NCBI RefSeq assembly: GCF_000512585.2
Contig: NC_089241.1
Span: 1,426,001-1,490,000 of the forward strand
Direction of reading: 5' to 3'
From: Kwoniella bestiolae CBS 10118
Taxonomy: Eukaryota; Basidiomycota; Tremellomycetes; Tremellales; Cryptococcaceae
DNA: 64,000 nucleotides
Part shown: positions 12,500-24,261 of the stretch, in pieces
Layout of the letters: every line of letters begins with the position of its first letter
Position numbering within the stretch: the stretch's first letter is position 1
The notes under the pieces: generated by a model
Told to the model about the DNA's origin: nothing
What the model saw: the letters and a program-made list of their open reading frames with translations, nothing else
The model's database searches: none
Program-made: the position numbers and the translations under genes

Positions 12500-13299
12500 C
12501 GTGGATGCACTGCTTCTCTGTCTATCTGAGGGATATATGCGGGTTGGGACGGGTGAGTGATGCTAGAGAGATACAAGAGGTTAATGCTGGTCGTGAGAAG
12601 AATGTGAGGATAGAACGGAGCATAGATTGATCAGATGGTGAAGGGAAGACAGGAGGTAGGTAGAAGTGACGTCTTGTTTGTACCCGATGGGAATGTGAGT
12701 CAACACCCACTCACACTCACTCACTGAAACTGAAACTGAAACGGCGGGTCGAGGATGACCCTGAAGATCTTTTCTCTCTTACGTGAAAAAGGCGTGTGTT
12801 CGCCTCGTTTGCGCACCGTTGCACCAGACGATCGACTATTGGGTGTTATAGCCGGTGTCGAGCGAGGTGGCAAAAGTGGTAGTGATGGTGATGATGGATA
12901 TGATGGTGAAATGGAAGCTGAAGATGGGATGATGATGATGAATCAGTTCAAGGTTGATGGTTGTTCGGTCAAATGTACGAGTAAACTGGGTGCTCGGTCA
13001 GTGCGTTCTACTAGTTGAGTATGATAGTGCTGGTTGTTTACTTGAACCAGCAGTAGTAAACCGGCAATCAAATGATGGGTTTAGACCGGAATACCCACAG
13101 CTCTCCCACGGTTACATAATGAGATGTACAGTTACATGTCACGTGATGGTACCGTGTGAAGCATTAGATATTTCGAAAAGTTGGAAGTAGAGAGAGAAAG
13201 AGAGAGGTTCATGGTGGAAATGGTTGTTGACAGAAATATCCTCGTTATCTATACGGACCCTTCTCCTATATACATATACTGGAGAAGAGTCAGACCAAA
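12500..13299. promoter_or_regulatory. Divergent promoter region, Ser/Pro-rich gene and RIX1
   Basis: Shared 800-base upstream region. It contains a triple TGAAAC repeat near 12723-12740, a TGATGG/GATGAT-rich stretch at 12880-12940 and the palindrome TCACGTGA at 13139-13146, about 155 bases before the RIX1 start. The short open frames here have no recognisable content. Confidence 0.5.
13139..13146. promoter_or_regulatory. TCACGTGA palindrome (bHLH E-box) upstream of RIX1
   Basis: Perfect eight-base palindrome with the CACGTG core bound by Cbf1-type and other bHLH factors in fungi. The same eight bases occur in the ARB1/CCDC97 divergent promoter at 30744-30751. Binding by a specific factor is inferred, not shown. 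Confidence 0.45.
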
Positions 13300-16231
13300 A
13301 TGACATCCCTACTCCCCCTCCTCACATCACTCCCCTTCACTCACCCCTCATTCCTACCGCTTCTTCAATCCCACAAGCCCTTCGCCCACCCCTCTCATCT
13401 CCCACAATCATCCCTCAGCAAATTGTTGAACCGGCTCAACTCAACACTGCTCTCAAGAGATGACAATACTGAAAGAAGAGCAGCATCCGATATTGCCAAG
13501 GAAATAATAGAGATGGATGAGGAGGGTTATGTGATGACGAGCTATGGTAAAGGTTGGGTTGGGACATGTCTTGGGTTCATTTCCGTGAGCGATCTTATAC
13601 ACTTCATGTAGAACGATACTAAGCCAAATTGGTCCCTATGATTGATAGTCTCCCTCGAGCCCGATATCGAATATCTCTCCTTACTTGTCATTGATGAGTA
13701 CATTGGTCGTAGCAAGCTCTCAATATCCCTCGTTCGAGAGAGAAGTAATACATCCCATGATGGGTAAATTGTCGGTATCGCTAGGCAAATTATTCGAAAG
13801 AAGTATAGCGGACAGCCGTCCAGAGTGGGACATCATCGTATGTCAACCTAAGGAATTCCCCTTCTTCCTGTTGCCTACTGACATACATTGTGCTATAATA
13901 CAGCTCGAACAACTATCAACCCTTCGAAGACTCATCATCCACGCTCCAGCACCTTTCAGACCATTAGTACCTACTCTCAAATTATCCTTGTTCAACCTCA
14001 TCCTCCAAATACCGACAGCCTCCAACCCATATCCCAGTATACCCGAAGAGATACGGAGATCCGCTTCTGATTTGGTCGCTACTCTGCATGTCACGGCGGG
14101 TAAAGCCAACTCACCTCAATCCTGGGGTATGGAGATCCGAGAAGCGCTAGGAGGATTTGGGAGAGCAATGAGTGCTATCACGGCCGATGCATGGGAGGAA
14201 GGTGAGTCAACATCCTTCTTCATTTTGACGAAGGTCTGTAATAGGAGAGAAATAGAGATCTGACGGAAAGGATGTACGTGACAGAACCTATAAAAGCTCA
14301 ACCACCCAATCCACCTTCGGCATTACCTGAACTACCCGTCGATCCTCTTGGCAGATTACCTATTGCTCTAGATTGGGCAGAGGGATTCACTGAAGTCATT
14401 CTCGCTTTGTTGAGGTCAGTAACCTTTATCCTTGATAACAGCGATACTGCACAGTCATAGCTAACATTGTTGAAGGTATCCTACCGCTCGACCTGTTCCT
14501 GTACCTATCGCTCAGATCGTATCTGCGGGACTGAGATGCCTTGCACTTACGCTGGATACTCCTGTGAGTTCAAATCAATTTAGCGACATATCATTGGACA
14601 CCACGAGCTGATCACAAATATGTATAGACCGTACCGTATATCTCGCCCCAGCATCATGCTGCTCTGCTCGCTTCTTTGCCTAGGATATGGACTATCGGTG
14701 TGCAGCTTATTGGAAGTGTAGCTATCGCGTAGGTCTCTGAGTCCGGCACTTGACTTTGTCAGCTGAAAACTGATTTGATCTAATGACCAGATGTGGAGAC
14801 CACCTATTCCCTCATTTTGGTAGTATCCTGGACCATACTGTCTGGTTGGCTGAGAGGGTACCGGCTAGCATGGTGTGAGTGTCACTTTCATTGTGCACTC
14901 GACAATGTATCACCGCTCGAGCTGTCGCTAACATAGTTTCTTGCCTCGCAGAGACACCCAAATCCAATTGCTCAAATTCCACCATCTCCTCATGACAATC
15001 TTCCCACCAGCGATAGTCCCTCTTGAATACCCTACTCGTCTGCTTAGATTATGCTTAACAAGGGTTCAACCCTTGCTGGAGAACCGATCGAAGGCAGACA
15101 TTTCTACTGGAAACGCTGTAGGAGGGAAGAGGGGTAAGAAGAGAGCTAGAAATGCTGAAGATGGTTTAGTAGGTGGATTGGAAGGAAGAGAGGCGAGGAC
15201 AGTTGGTGAGGGAGAAGTGAAAGTGATTGTTTGCGCATTGAAATGTAAGACATAGATCACTCGCATACTTAACCTTTCATTTATCAGCATATTGACGATT
15301 TATGTCTTGCTCGGTAGTGGTCCCGTTGTTACATCCCACACCACTCCTCTCACCATCCCTGCTCACCTTCTCCATCAGACTTCACCTATCTTTATACTTG
15401 TCGATACCCTCCCTCGGGGGGATGTTACCTTCCTCATCGGCTCAAAGTGAATTACGTGAAAGTGTATATGAAGTATTGGAAAAAGCAGTCCTAATGACGG
15501 AGGGAGAAGGAGGTACAGGTAGAGGCTGGAAGAGTCTGATCATTTCTGTGCTGGTGAGTCTAGCGGATCCATGCCCTTCTGTCCTCGTAGCAATCGTATT
15601 TCGCATTGCTGATAACTCGAATTGGAAACAGGACCAACATTCTGAATCTCTCGCTACAGTGTTACATCCTTCTTTACCACCTCTCATGAGACCCTTGCCA
15701 CCTTTATCGCAATTACATTTCTTCGTCAAAGAGGGCGAGGAAGAGAGGAAAGAACGGATAGGTATGGGTTTCGGAGTTGTGGATGATCAGGCGGAGGAAG
15801 AAGAGGAAGATATGGTTGTTGAGCAGTCTATATCGAGGGTTACGGTAGTATCGAATGATCAGATCGCTCAGAGTACGAGCGCGACTTCAGCGACTACAGC
15901 AATGGTACAGCCTGTGATCAAAACTCAAATGCAGACGGTGACGTCGATAGAGAAGATGGTCGAACCCATCACAACACCTGCGAATATAACGCCTCAGATA
16001 CCGCCTCAACCCCCTATCACCACGACTTTACAATCTCAGGTATCAGAGGTAGTATCGAACTTCATCTCACAGCCTTCAACCTCGACTACGAAGACTACAC
16101 AGACAGAAGAGAAGAAGGACGATCTAGGTGATGTGGTTATGTTGAATGATGAGGATGAGGAGATACCGGAGCTGGATAGTGGCAGTGATGATTTTGATGA
16201 GGATGAGGAGGAAGAGGAGGATGAGGAATAG
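13300..16231 (+). CDS. RIX1: Pre-rRNA-processing protein Rix1 (PELP1 family)
   Basis: Subunit of the nucleolar/nucleoplasmic Rix1-Ipi complex, which removes ITS2 spacer with Rea1 during pre-60S ribosome maturation. The start MTSLLPLLTSLPFTH is the first ATG in a good context (CAAAATG). The N-terminal Rix1 helical-repeat domain includes SYGKGWVGTCLGFIS, YLSLMSTLVVASSQYPSFERE and QLSTLRRLIIHAPAPFRPLV, spread over at least seven exons separated by short introns. Helical repeats continue to about 15720. The last exon holds a low-complexity acidic tail ending in a run of Asp and Glu, typical of Rix1/PELP1 proteins. The identification rests on the domain pattern plus the acidic tail, and the exact exon edges between 14260 and 14960 are approximate. 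Confidence 0.8.
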
Positions 16232-17423
16232 ACACATGGACTAGTGATGTTTTTGGCATATGCATCTATTTTGCTGTACTGCATCGAGCCGCGTCGAGAG
16301 AGCTCTTTGCAAGATGCCACTCAGTGCCGGATATGAGAATCCCGCCCTTTGGCTTGTCACGTTTCGCATCGTGAAGATGGATAAGGGATGATCTTTGCCC
16401 GTCAACGCCATAACAATCCTCCATGGGACTCCATACGATGCCTACCCTTTTTTCCAAACTTATGATAATATGCTCGACGTCAATGTTACCCCGCGAGATC
16501 CATTTTATGGTTATCTTGGCGGTGCTGTATATCCATTACGGCCCGGTGGGGTGGCTTTGACACGGTGGGTACAGTAGCGTTGTGTCAGTGTAGACTGAGT
16601 CAGGATCTCATAATCACAATCGAAAGTAAGTATTTACAACACTATCGCTGCGGATATGTGTATAGCCTGGCCTCAGACTTCCGGAAAAGATGAGAAGATA
16701 TGACGCTGAATTGCTCATATCGATCCATCTCGCTCGGAGCATTGATGGTGTTTTTGGCTGGATTCCGGTAAATTGATCTTCCATTCATTCATCTAGTACG
16801 ATCGAGCAACCCAGAGCCGAACTTATACGACGATGATACAGTACGAGGCTTCAAGTGAACAAATCTGCATTGTACGGCAAAGTATTACACAACTGTAAAA
16901 TCTGCATGACAAATGATATACTCGGCGAGGAATTTGTATTTCAAGGTGGATACCCCCTCTCGTCATATGATTGCTAAATCAAGTTAGCCTTTTTAACCTT
17001 ACCTGGAATACCCTGCCAAGAGTTTTGTGAACCTGTCTTTCGAGTTTGAGCGTTTCCGGGTTCGTTGTTCTTTTCCCCCTGCTCTGCTTCCATTTGCTTA
17101 CTTATCAACTGACTCGAGAGGGATGCGATGTGATAGCTTGGCAAATAGATGGATACCTCTATCTTTGGACTGAGCCTCCTCCCCCCACCTACTTGGCTAT
17201 ACTGTACTGTCCTCAACAGGTCGGAAGGAACTTGACCCGATCACCTCCAATCAATCATGTATAGTCCGGTGGACCTCCTCCTTCGCCCATGGGGCTGATC
17301 CCCTCTATGTGGGGGACTGGGGTATAAGATGATCACTCTCCCCGAGGATGAGATTGATGGTTCTTCCCACACCACTCTCACCTTGCATCTACATAGCTCA
17401 CTTTGATCAAGTTATACGGCACA
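16232..17423. other. Spacer between RIX1 and the sugar transporter
   Basis: About 1.2 kb of non-coding sequence. The distal part is unremarkable. The proximal 150 bases hold GC-box-like elements and a TATA box (see next entry). Confidence 0.4.
17309..17328 (+). promoter_or_regulatory. Two Mig1/CreA-like boxes next to a TATA element
   Basis: GTGGGG (17309-17314) and CTGGGG (17317-17322), both fitting the SYGGRG consensus for Mig1/CreA repressors, directly abut TATAAG (17323-17328). The transporter ATG lies 96 bases downstream. Glucose repression of this transporter is a reasonable inference but untested. Confidence 0.45.
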
Positions 17424-19821
17424 ATGGGAGGAGCCAAATTTGCTAAGAAGGAGAACAACGTCATTGGTCTGACCGATGCTCAACTTCGAGCTGTCGCTGA
17501 GGATGTTGACCCCGAGCTCATCAGGATAGGACACGAGGTGGTATCGAGACAGAAGCAGGAGACTTTCGTCGAGGCTTGGAGGAACCATTGGGGAGCGGGG
17601 ATGTGGAGTTTGTTCTTGAGTTGTGCTCTTTTCATGGAAGGGTATGATACTGGATTGGTACGTTGTCTCTTTTCACATACCCCTCCCAACTTACCATTTA
17701 CTGTCCATTCTCTCTGTCCTCCACTCTACTGTATGCTTTTGAGGAGGACTAATTCTGGGATGTTGGCATTACCTTAGATCTCCACCTTCTACGGCATGCC
17801 CCAATTCCAAGCTCGATTCGGTAAACCGCACAACGGCAAGCTAGTCATTCCAGCCTCGTACCAAGGTGCCCTCCTAAACTTGGGCAAGGTCGGTCAACTC
17901 ATCGGTCTAATCATCACTGGTACATGTCAAGAGCGATACGGTTCCAAGAAGACTTACATCTGGGGTATGGCAGCTATGACAGCGTCCATCTTCTTGGCTG
18001 TGTTCAGTATCAATTTGGATATGTTGATTGGTGCGGAGTTGGCTATGGGTATTCCCTGGGGAATGTTCCGTGAGTAATTCATACTTTGGGGTATTGAGCC
18101 TTGTTATAGTATACTATACTTCCTACACGTGCAAGTATATTGTCGCTGACGTTGTTATCGGACCGTTTTAGAGACACTTGCTACCGCCTACGCTGCTGAG
18201 ATCTGTCCTATCAAACTGAGAGGTTACTTGGCTGCCTTCGCCTCTGTCGGCTGGGGAGGTGTGAGTTATTCCCCTCGATTTACTTCTAGACCGGTCTTCA
18301 CATTGCTTCTGTATACTTACTGATGAAACGATCGGATCGCAGGGTGGTTTCCTTGCCTCCGGTGTACTCAAAGGCGCTCTCAACCTCAAGGGCGACCTCG
18401 CATGGAAGATCCCCTTCGCTTTACAATGGGTTTGGCCCGTCCCCCTCGCTTTGGGGTGTTTCTTCGCTCCCGAAAGTGCCTGGTGGTTGGTCCGAAAGGG
18501 ACGATTCGAAGATGCCAAAGCGACCTTGGTTCGAACTGCCAAACAAGGTTTCTACGCTGAGAATGAGGCGGAGGGGTATATCGCTTACATGAGACATACC
18601 GATGCGATGGAGAAGTTGGAGGCGAAGAATGGAAGTTGGATTGAACTTTTCAAGAGGGGTCCTACGCTTAGACGTACTGAGATTGTGAGTGCTACTCTAT
18701 TATCTTCTTATTGATGGATCTGATACTGCTATCACCTGATGGTACGGCAGCTAATGACTTGATAAATTCGCCATATAGATGATTGGTACTTGGGTTGTGC
18801 AAGTTGCTAATGGAAATATGATCACTGGTTTGACTGTCGAGTTGTGAGTCTTCATCTCCATATGGATCGGATATCGTGGTTGTAGCTTACCAAAGATGCT
18901 TCACCCCATAGCCTCAAACAAGCCGGTATGAGCACCAAGGAAGCATTCAACATGAACCTCATCCTCCACGCTATGGGTATCGTCGGTGTCGGTCTGTAGG
19001 TCAAATTTTAGCTTATCACCCCAACCGCAGATGGCTCATCGGTTTTCTTTCTGCAGTTCCTGGATCTTCTTGGGATATTGGGGACGACGACCAATCTACT
19101 TATCAGGTCTACTCTCCGAAGCTGCCTGTCTATTACCCATTGGTATTCTGGGATTCGTCGAGAAGAGCAATGCAAGTCTCAAAGCCACGGGTGGTCTTAT
19201 GATCATGATCAACCTGATCTTCCACTTCTCCCTCGGTCCAGTCTGTTATTCCATCGTCGGTGAATTGCCACCTTCCAGATTGAGGAGTCGAGCGATCGTC
19301 ATGGGTCGATTTATCTATGTCGTTTGTGCGATCATCTTCCAGCAGATCAATACTAGGATGGTTGCTGCCGATGGATGGAACCTTAAGGCTAAGAGCGGGT
19401 AAGTCGTCATCATGCTCTATATTGTATGACCTAAGTCGACGAAATGCTGACTTTGTTATACAGTCTGTTCTGGGTAGGATGCAATGCCGTGTGCTTCCTC
19501 TGGGCGTTCTTCAGACTCCCCGAAACTGGTGGAAGATCATTCACCGAGCTTGATATCCTCTTCGCCAACAAGGTCCCAGCCAGGAAATTCGCCAAAACCG
19601 TGGTCAGAGGTGAGTGCCACAAAAAAAAACAAGATTGATCTATCGAAAGAATGGCGCTGACGCTGTTCCGTTCTCACCATGCAGACGAGGCTGCGGAATA
19701 CGGTGTACAAGGTAAAGAAGCCGTCGACGTGGTTCAAGATGAGAAGGATACTGTAGAGGATGTACAAGTCGAGCACGCACACGGGAACAACCACCGAACT
19801 GCTACCCACACCTTGACTTAG
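17424..19821 (+). CDS. Sugar porter family MFS transporter (alpha-glucoside/hexose-like)
   Basis: Twelve-helix plasma-membrane sugar transporter of the MFS sugar-porter family. It starts MGGAKFAKKENNVIG. Helix 1 is MWSLFLSCALFMEGYDTGL, and a splice leads to the STFYGMPQFQARFG loop. Motifs include CQERYGSKKTYIW (motif A region), AEICPIKLRGYLAA (PESPR-like position in helix 4/5), FAPESAWWLVRKGR (PESPRYL equivalent), YWGRRPIYLSG (second motif A) and LPETGGRSFTELD (PETKG equivalent). The last exon encodes a hydrophilic tail, with stop TAG at 19819. The family includes maltose/alpha-glucoside permeases. The substrate cannot be assigned from sequence, and the loop order resembles the maltose-permease branch. 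Confidence 0.9.
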
Positions 19822-20290
19822 ATGATTGAGGCGTGGTATGCCGCTCAAAGGAATGGAAGTATACGTTTGTCAACCTGAGTTTGCTGCTAAAGGGAGACAT
19901 CAAGAAACAGTCCGATTGGAGTTTGAGTTTGAGTTTGACCATTTTGTTCTGTCTTTGATCTATTCGTTGAGGTTTTGTCGATAGTTCACCCTGTAGGGAA
20001 GGTATTCTGCTGTGTGAATGGAACTATGATGTATGGTGCTCAGATGTGCTTGTCTCCCCTAGCAGTCCGGAAAAGGTGTGAATACCGCCAGAATGCATAA
20101 AGTAGTTCGAATCAGAGCTTATCAACAGGTCATGATGCATGCCGTGTACGATCCTGTACGTGATGTAGATTTCTGCTAGACGACTATCCATTTCAGAAAT
20201 ACAGATCGCACATCGTAAGAAGGATAAGAATCAATCGAACCACGGTAGAAATCCACGAGGTTGGCAGACCACAGCCCGTCTGGACCAAGT
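19822..20290. other. Convergent 3' spacer
   Basis: Tail-to-tail region between the sugar transporter and an unrecognised minus-strand gene. Contains three tandem copies of GAGTTT near 19918-19936. No gene seen. Confidence 0.4.
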
Positions 20291-21156
20291 CTACTTTCCA
20301 GCAGAGCTCAAAGCATGGCCAGATCTTAGGGGGCGCAAGCCCGCACGACGGAACTCCCAGCTGATGGGATCGTGCTTCTTGAAGTTTTGCGACCAGTAAG
20401 GAGGGATGATAGTGTTACCGAAGAGGACAACGCCGGTCTTGGAGTCACAGCCCTCGCAATAGACACCACGGGCATTTTCTGCGCCTGTTTCGACGGAGTA
20501 GGAAGCAGAACAGATCGAAGAAAGCGCCTTCCGGTACCTGTCTGGGTAGAATTTTAGTTCTTCAAGGTCCGCAGTGCTGGAGACAGGGGTGCTGAGGATG
20601 ATGGATGGGGGGGCAGCTTGCCAGTGGTTCTGCGCACATCCAACCATCCCGTTCGTGCTCTTGTAGTCAACTTTAACTCCGGTACAGAGGAGTTCATATG
20701 ATCTTTCGATGGACGGATCTGTCAGAGACTGGCGGCAATATGTTTACATACTCGTTATGCTTCAGTTGGCGATCCCAAGCGTATAATGAGGGTCAATACC
20801 ATAGGTATGGTATACACACCACATCATCATGCGGCAAGGGGAAAGAGGGTACTCACACAATCATCGGTGGGTTGTCGAAAGCATTTCTCGACCGCTTCTG
20901 ACACATTCACGCTCTGTCCCATGACAAGTTCTTGGGTGATTGTTGATGTGTATTTGTGTATCGGGAGACCTTTCAAGGAATACGAACTGAGTTGGGACCC
21001 GTCCTTCGAGTGGTGGGATCTTCGTTTAGCATGTAAATGACCCATGTTCGCAGTCACAGCCAGGACGGATTCGGGGGTCCCGTTGTTGTGAAGCTCCCAA
21101 CAACTAGGCTTATACATGCCTTCATGGATGGAGCCTACGGAAGGTTGGTCTACCAT
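20291..21156 (-). CDS. Unrecognised 245-residue Cys-containing protein
   Basis: Two exons, 20857-21156 and 20291-20728, join in phase 0 across a GTGAGT...CAG intron to give 245 codons with no stop. I do not recognise the family. No N-terminal signal peptide or membrane segment is evident in MVDQPSVGSIHEGMYKPSCW. The protein has eight or more cysteines, including KCFRQPTDDC across the splice, SSICSASYS and VYCEGCDSKTG, the last looking like a short metal- or disulfide-type C-x2-C. A TATA element sits 125 bases upstream. It may be a lineage-specific gene. Coding status rests on frame length, splice signals and the TATA box only. Confidence 0.55.
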
Positions 21157-21280
21157 TCTGCGTTATTTGGCAGCGGGTCGATCTCGGAAGTGGGGAACTT
21201 ATGATCTGGTGCTGTTCGTAAGGATGTGTGATTCGAGGGCGTTGGTTCACAAAGCTATAACGCTGGCTCTCGAGGTTGTC

Positions 21281-21289
21281 TTATATACA
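21281..21289 (-). promoter_or_regulatory. TATA box upstream of the 245-residue gene
   Basis: TGTATATAA on the minus strand, 125 bases upstream of the ATG at 21156. A start there would give a leader of roughly 90-100 bases. Confidence 0.4.
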
Positions 21290-22137
21290 CTCGTAAGAGC
21301 TCAGGTCGAGGCCGGTCTGCAACGTACACCACGTCATCAAGAAGTAAGTTACGTTTTGAAACGAGTTTTAGGCCTGTCCGACCCCTTGATACAGTAGATT
21401 CGACTGAAGCCTGGATCGTGTCGATGACACAGACGTTATGTCATAAATTGCATCTCGATTCAATTCTCTGCCACATACTAAAGCTTGGACCGTACGCGCA
21501 AGAAGATGATTATCCCAAGGGAAGTTTTGCTGAGAAGAGTTTCAGAGATCTCTACTTGGGTGAATGCTTACAATCGAAACCCTTCTTCCCCGTCGCATCC
21601 TAGAAGAAGACCATCAATCCTGTGTAACTTCGGTGAAACACAGAAAGCAGGGGTCTAGATCAGTGTACTCGTGTGTCAGATTAGTGGTGATTCTCAGAAT
21701 GTCGCTAGCCTTGTGTGGAAACTGATTAGGTAATGTTAGACAAGTGACCGATCTCGATGTGAAAGCCACTCCATTGATCTCAAGATGCAAGACGTCGTCA
21801 ACTGGTCCAATCCTTCAAAGATCGAGAAAATTGAGGTTTCCTTTCGTCTTGGAAAGCGCGTCAAGTTGATCACAAGAGCATATATTCCTGCTTGTGTTGT
21901 AAGATCAGTGTAGTGCTTCGGCCCTTGATATTGCTCCGCCAGTTCCATACATCCCACATGAGTCCAACATACACAATGCTCTATTCTCTATGTATGAGCA
22001 AGAAATAGTACGATTTAGACAAAAGTGAAGATGTGTTTTGATTGTGAAAAGGAACCCGTTCTCTATTCCAACTTTTGATATTGCGATTTTGTATCTATTG
22101 ATGATGATAATGTGACAAGAGTAGAAAATGAGAGATG

Positions 22138-22341
22138 GCAGTTGAGGCCCAAAAAAATGACAAACATGAAGGGAAAAATGAGGGTATGATGCAATGTGTA
22201 AAGGTCTAAAATGATGACGGGTATTCAATATTCTGAAACTGGTCAGGGGTATATTTTATGATGAAGAAGAATACCTAAGGAGGGGAGGGCAGGACCGACA
22301 TAAAGATAACAAAGAGACTTCGTAAGGCAGTTGAGGCCCAA
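22138..22341. repeat. 15-base direct repeat GGCAGTTGAGGCCCA
   Basis: Identical 15-mers at 22138-22152 and 22327-22341, both in the region downstream of the SAH1 stop codon (minus strand). Function unknown. They could be 3' UTR elements or chance. Confidence 0.5.
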
Positions 22342-22353
22342 TTGATGAAGCGC

Positions 22354-24261
22354 TTAGTATCGCTATAATCATACAAACCGTCAGCACAGCACTTGACCTT
22401 CTGTAGAAGTTTCAAACTCACGTAGTGGTCGGGCTTGTAAGGACCGTCAACTGGGAGACCGAGGTAATCGGCTTGGACCTTGGACATCTTGGTCAATTTA
22501 ATGTTAAGTTGGGCCAAGTGAGCTCGGGCAACTTCCTCATCAAGGGATTTAGGAAGCATGTGAACACCGAGAGGGTAGGATTTGGCGTCGGTCCAAAGAG
22601 CGATTTGAGCCATGACTTGGTTGGCGAACGAACATGACATGACTATGACGCGGGATAAGTGTTAGCATTCAAACGGAATTGCAAGTAGAGCGAAAACTTA
22701 CCGAAAGATGGGTGACCGGTACCGCAACCAAGGTTGACGAGTCGACCTTCAGCGAGCAAGATGATGTGTCGGCCGGACTTCATGGTGTATCGGTCAACTT
22801 GAGGCTTGATGTTAATGGCCTCGGCAGCGTTGGCTTTGAGCCAAGCGACATCAATCTCAACATCGAAGTGACCAATGCTACCAAACAGAGTCAGCGATTT
22901 TCAGGACGTGGATAGGCATAGTTGACTCACTTGGAAACAATGGCATCCTCAGGCATAGCCTCGAAGTGTTCACCGGTAATGATGTCTCGACAACCAGTGG
23001 TGGTGACGAAAACGTTACCTCTGGAAGCAGCATCTTCCATGGTAGTGACTTCGTAACCGGCCATAGCAGCTTGGAGAGCGTTGATAGGGTCGATCTCAGT
23101 AACGAGGACTCGGGCACCGTAAGATCGGAGGGACTCGGCACACTGTGGGAATCAAGGGAGAGCCAATCAGTAAGGATGTCGCTCTATGCCTAGAAAACTT
23201 ACACCTTTTCCGACGTCACCGAAACCAGCGACAACAGCGACTTTACCGGCAAGCATGACATCGGTAGCTCTCTTGATACCGTCAACGAGGGATTCTCTGC
23301 AACCGTAGTAGTTGTCGAATTTGGATTTGGTGACGGAGTCGTTGACGTTGATGGCGGGGATCTTGAGTTTACCATCTCGGAAAGCCTTGTAAAGGTGGTG
23401 GACACCGGTGGTGGTCTCTTCCGATACACCTCGGATGTCTGCAAGGGTGTATGATGATTAGTGGCCACACACATACATGTGACGTGGGAAGGTCATGAAC
23501 TCACCAGAGAGGTATTGAGGGAATTTCTCGTGGACGAGAGAGGTCAAATCACCTCCATCATCCAAGATCATGTTGAGAGCCTTACCCTCTGGGAAACCAG
23601 CGAGGGTTTGTTCGATACACCAGAGGTATTCCTCCTCGGTCTCACCTTTCCAGGCGTAGACGGGAACACCGGTAGCGGCGATGGCAGCGGCGGCGTGGTC
23701 TTGGGTGGAGAAGATGTTACATGATGACCAGGTAACTTGGGCACCGAGAGCAGTGAGGGTTTCGATAAGAACGGCGGTTTGGATGGTCCTGTGCGGGATC
23801 GTGGAAAAGGTCAATCTCTGAAGGAATGGAAAGCAAACGGATGCGGTTGAAGAGGTGTAGAAGGCGTGAAGAGGAGAGTGGGGAAGAAGAAAGGTAAAAG
23901 GAAGCATGTGTGTCGAAACTGGCAGATGAGTGGTAAGAAGACAGGGCACACTCACATGTGGAGACATCCAGCGATTCTAGCACCCTTGAGGGGTTGCTCC
24001 TTGGCGTACTTGTTTCTGAGGTACATGAGACCGGGCATCTCATGTTCAGCAAGCTCAATCTCCTTTCTACCGAAAGCAGCGAGAGAGATATCGGCGACCT
24101 TGTAGTTGGACTATATGAATAGGCAACATTGTTAGCTGCTGGTATCGATGGACGAACGTGTGTGAGGAACGCAAGCAAAAGCGGGCTCAGATCATCCGGA
24201 TAGAGCACGACAAGGATGTCTAGACGCATGCGTGATGGATGTGGTGAAGTTGACGTACCAT
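22354..24261 (-). CDS. SAH1: S-adenosyl-L-homocysteine hydrolase
   Basis: Cytosolic NAD-dependent enzyme that splits S-adenosylhomocysteine into adenosine and homocysteine, relieving product inhibition of methyltransferases. The start ATG (24259-24261) is followed at once by an intron. The next exon begins SNYKVADISLAAFGRKEIEL. Visible signatures include GLMYLRNKYAKEQPLKGARI, GAQVTWSSCNIFSTQDHAAA (substrate site), LDDGGDLT, the NAD-binding loop VAGFGDVGKGCAESLRSYGA, EIDPINALQAAM, and SNIGHFDVEIDV. The terminal exon is only nine bases (22354-22362) and supplies Arg-Tyr-stop, completing the invariant C-terminus GPYKPDHYRY. Family length (about 430-450 residues) is met, and the catalytic Asp and Lys/Asn region is intact. 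Confidence 0.97.

Larger units (their letters stand above)
21157..22353. other. 1.2-kb spacer before SAH1 3' end
   Basis: Between the start of the unrecognised gene and the stop of the SAH hydrolase gene. Several 60-90-codon frames on both strands have no recognisable content. Holds a TATA box (21281-21289) and a 15-base direct repeat (22138 and 22327). Confidence 0.4.

Noticed and set aside
16395..16577. 60-codon plus-strand frame in the RIX1/transporter spacer
   Set aside because: No splice context, no family resemblance, no upstream promoter element.
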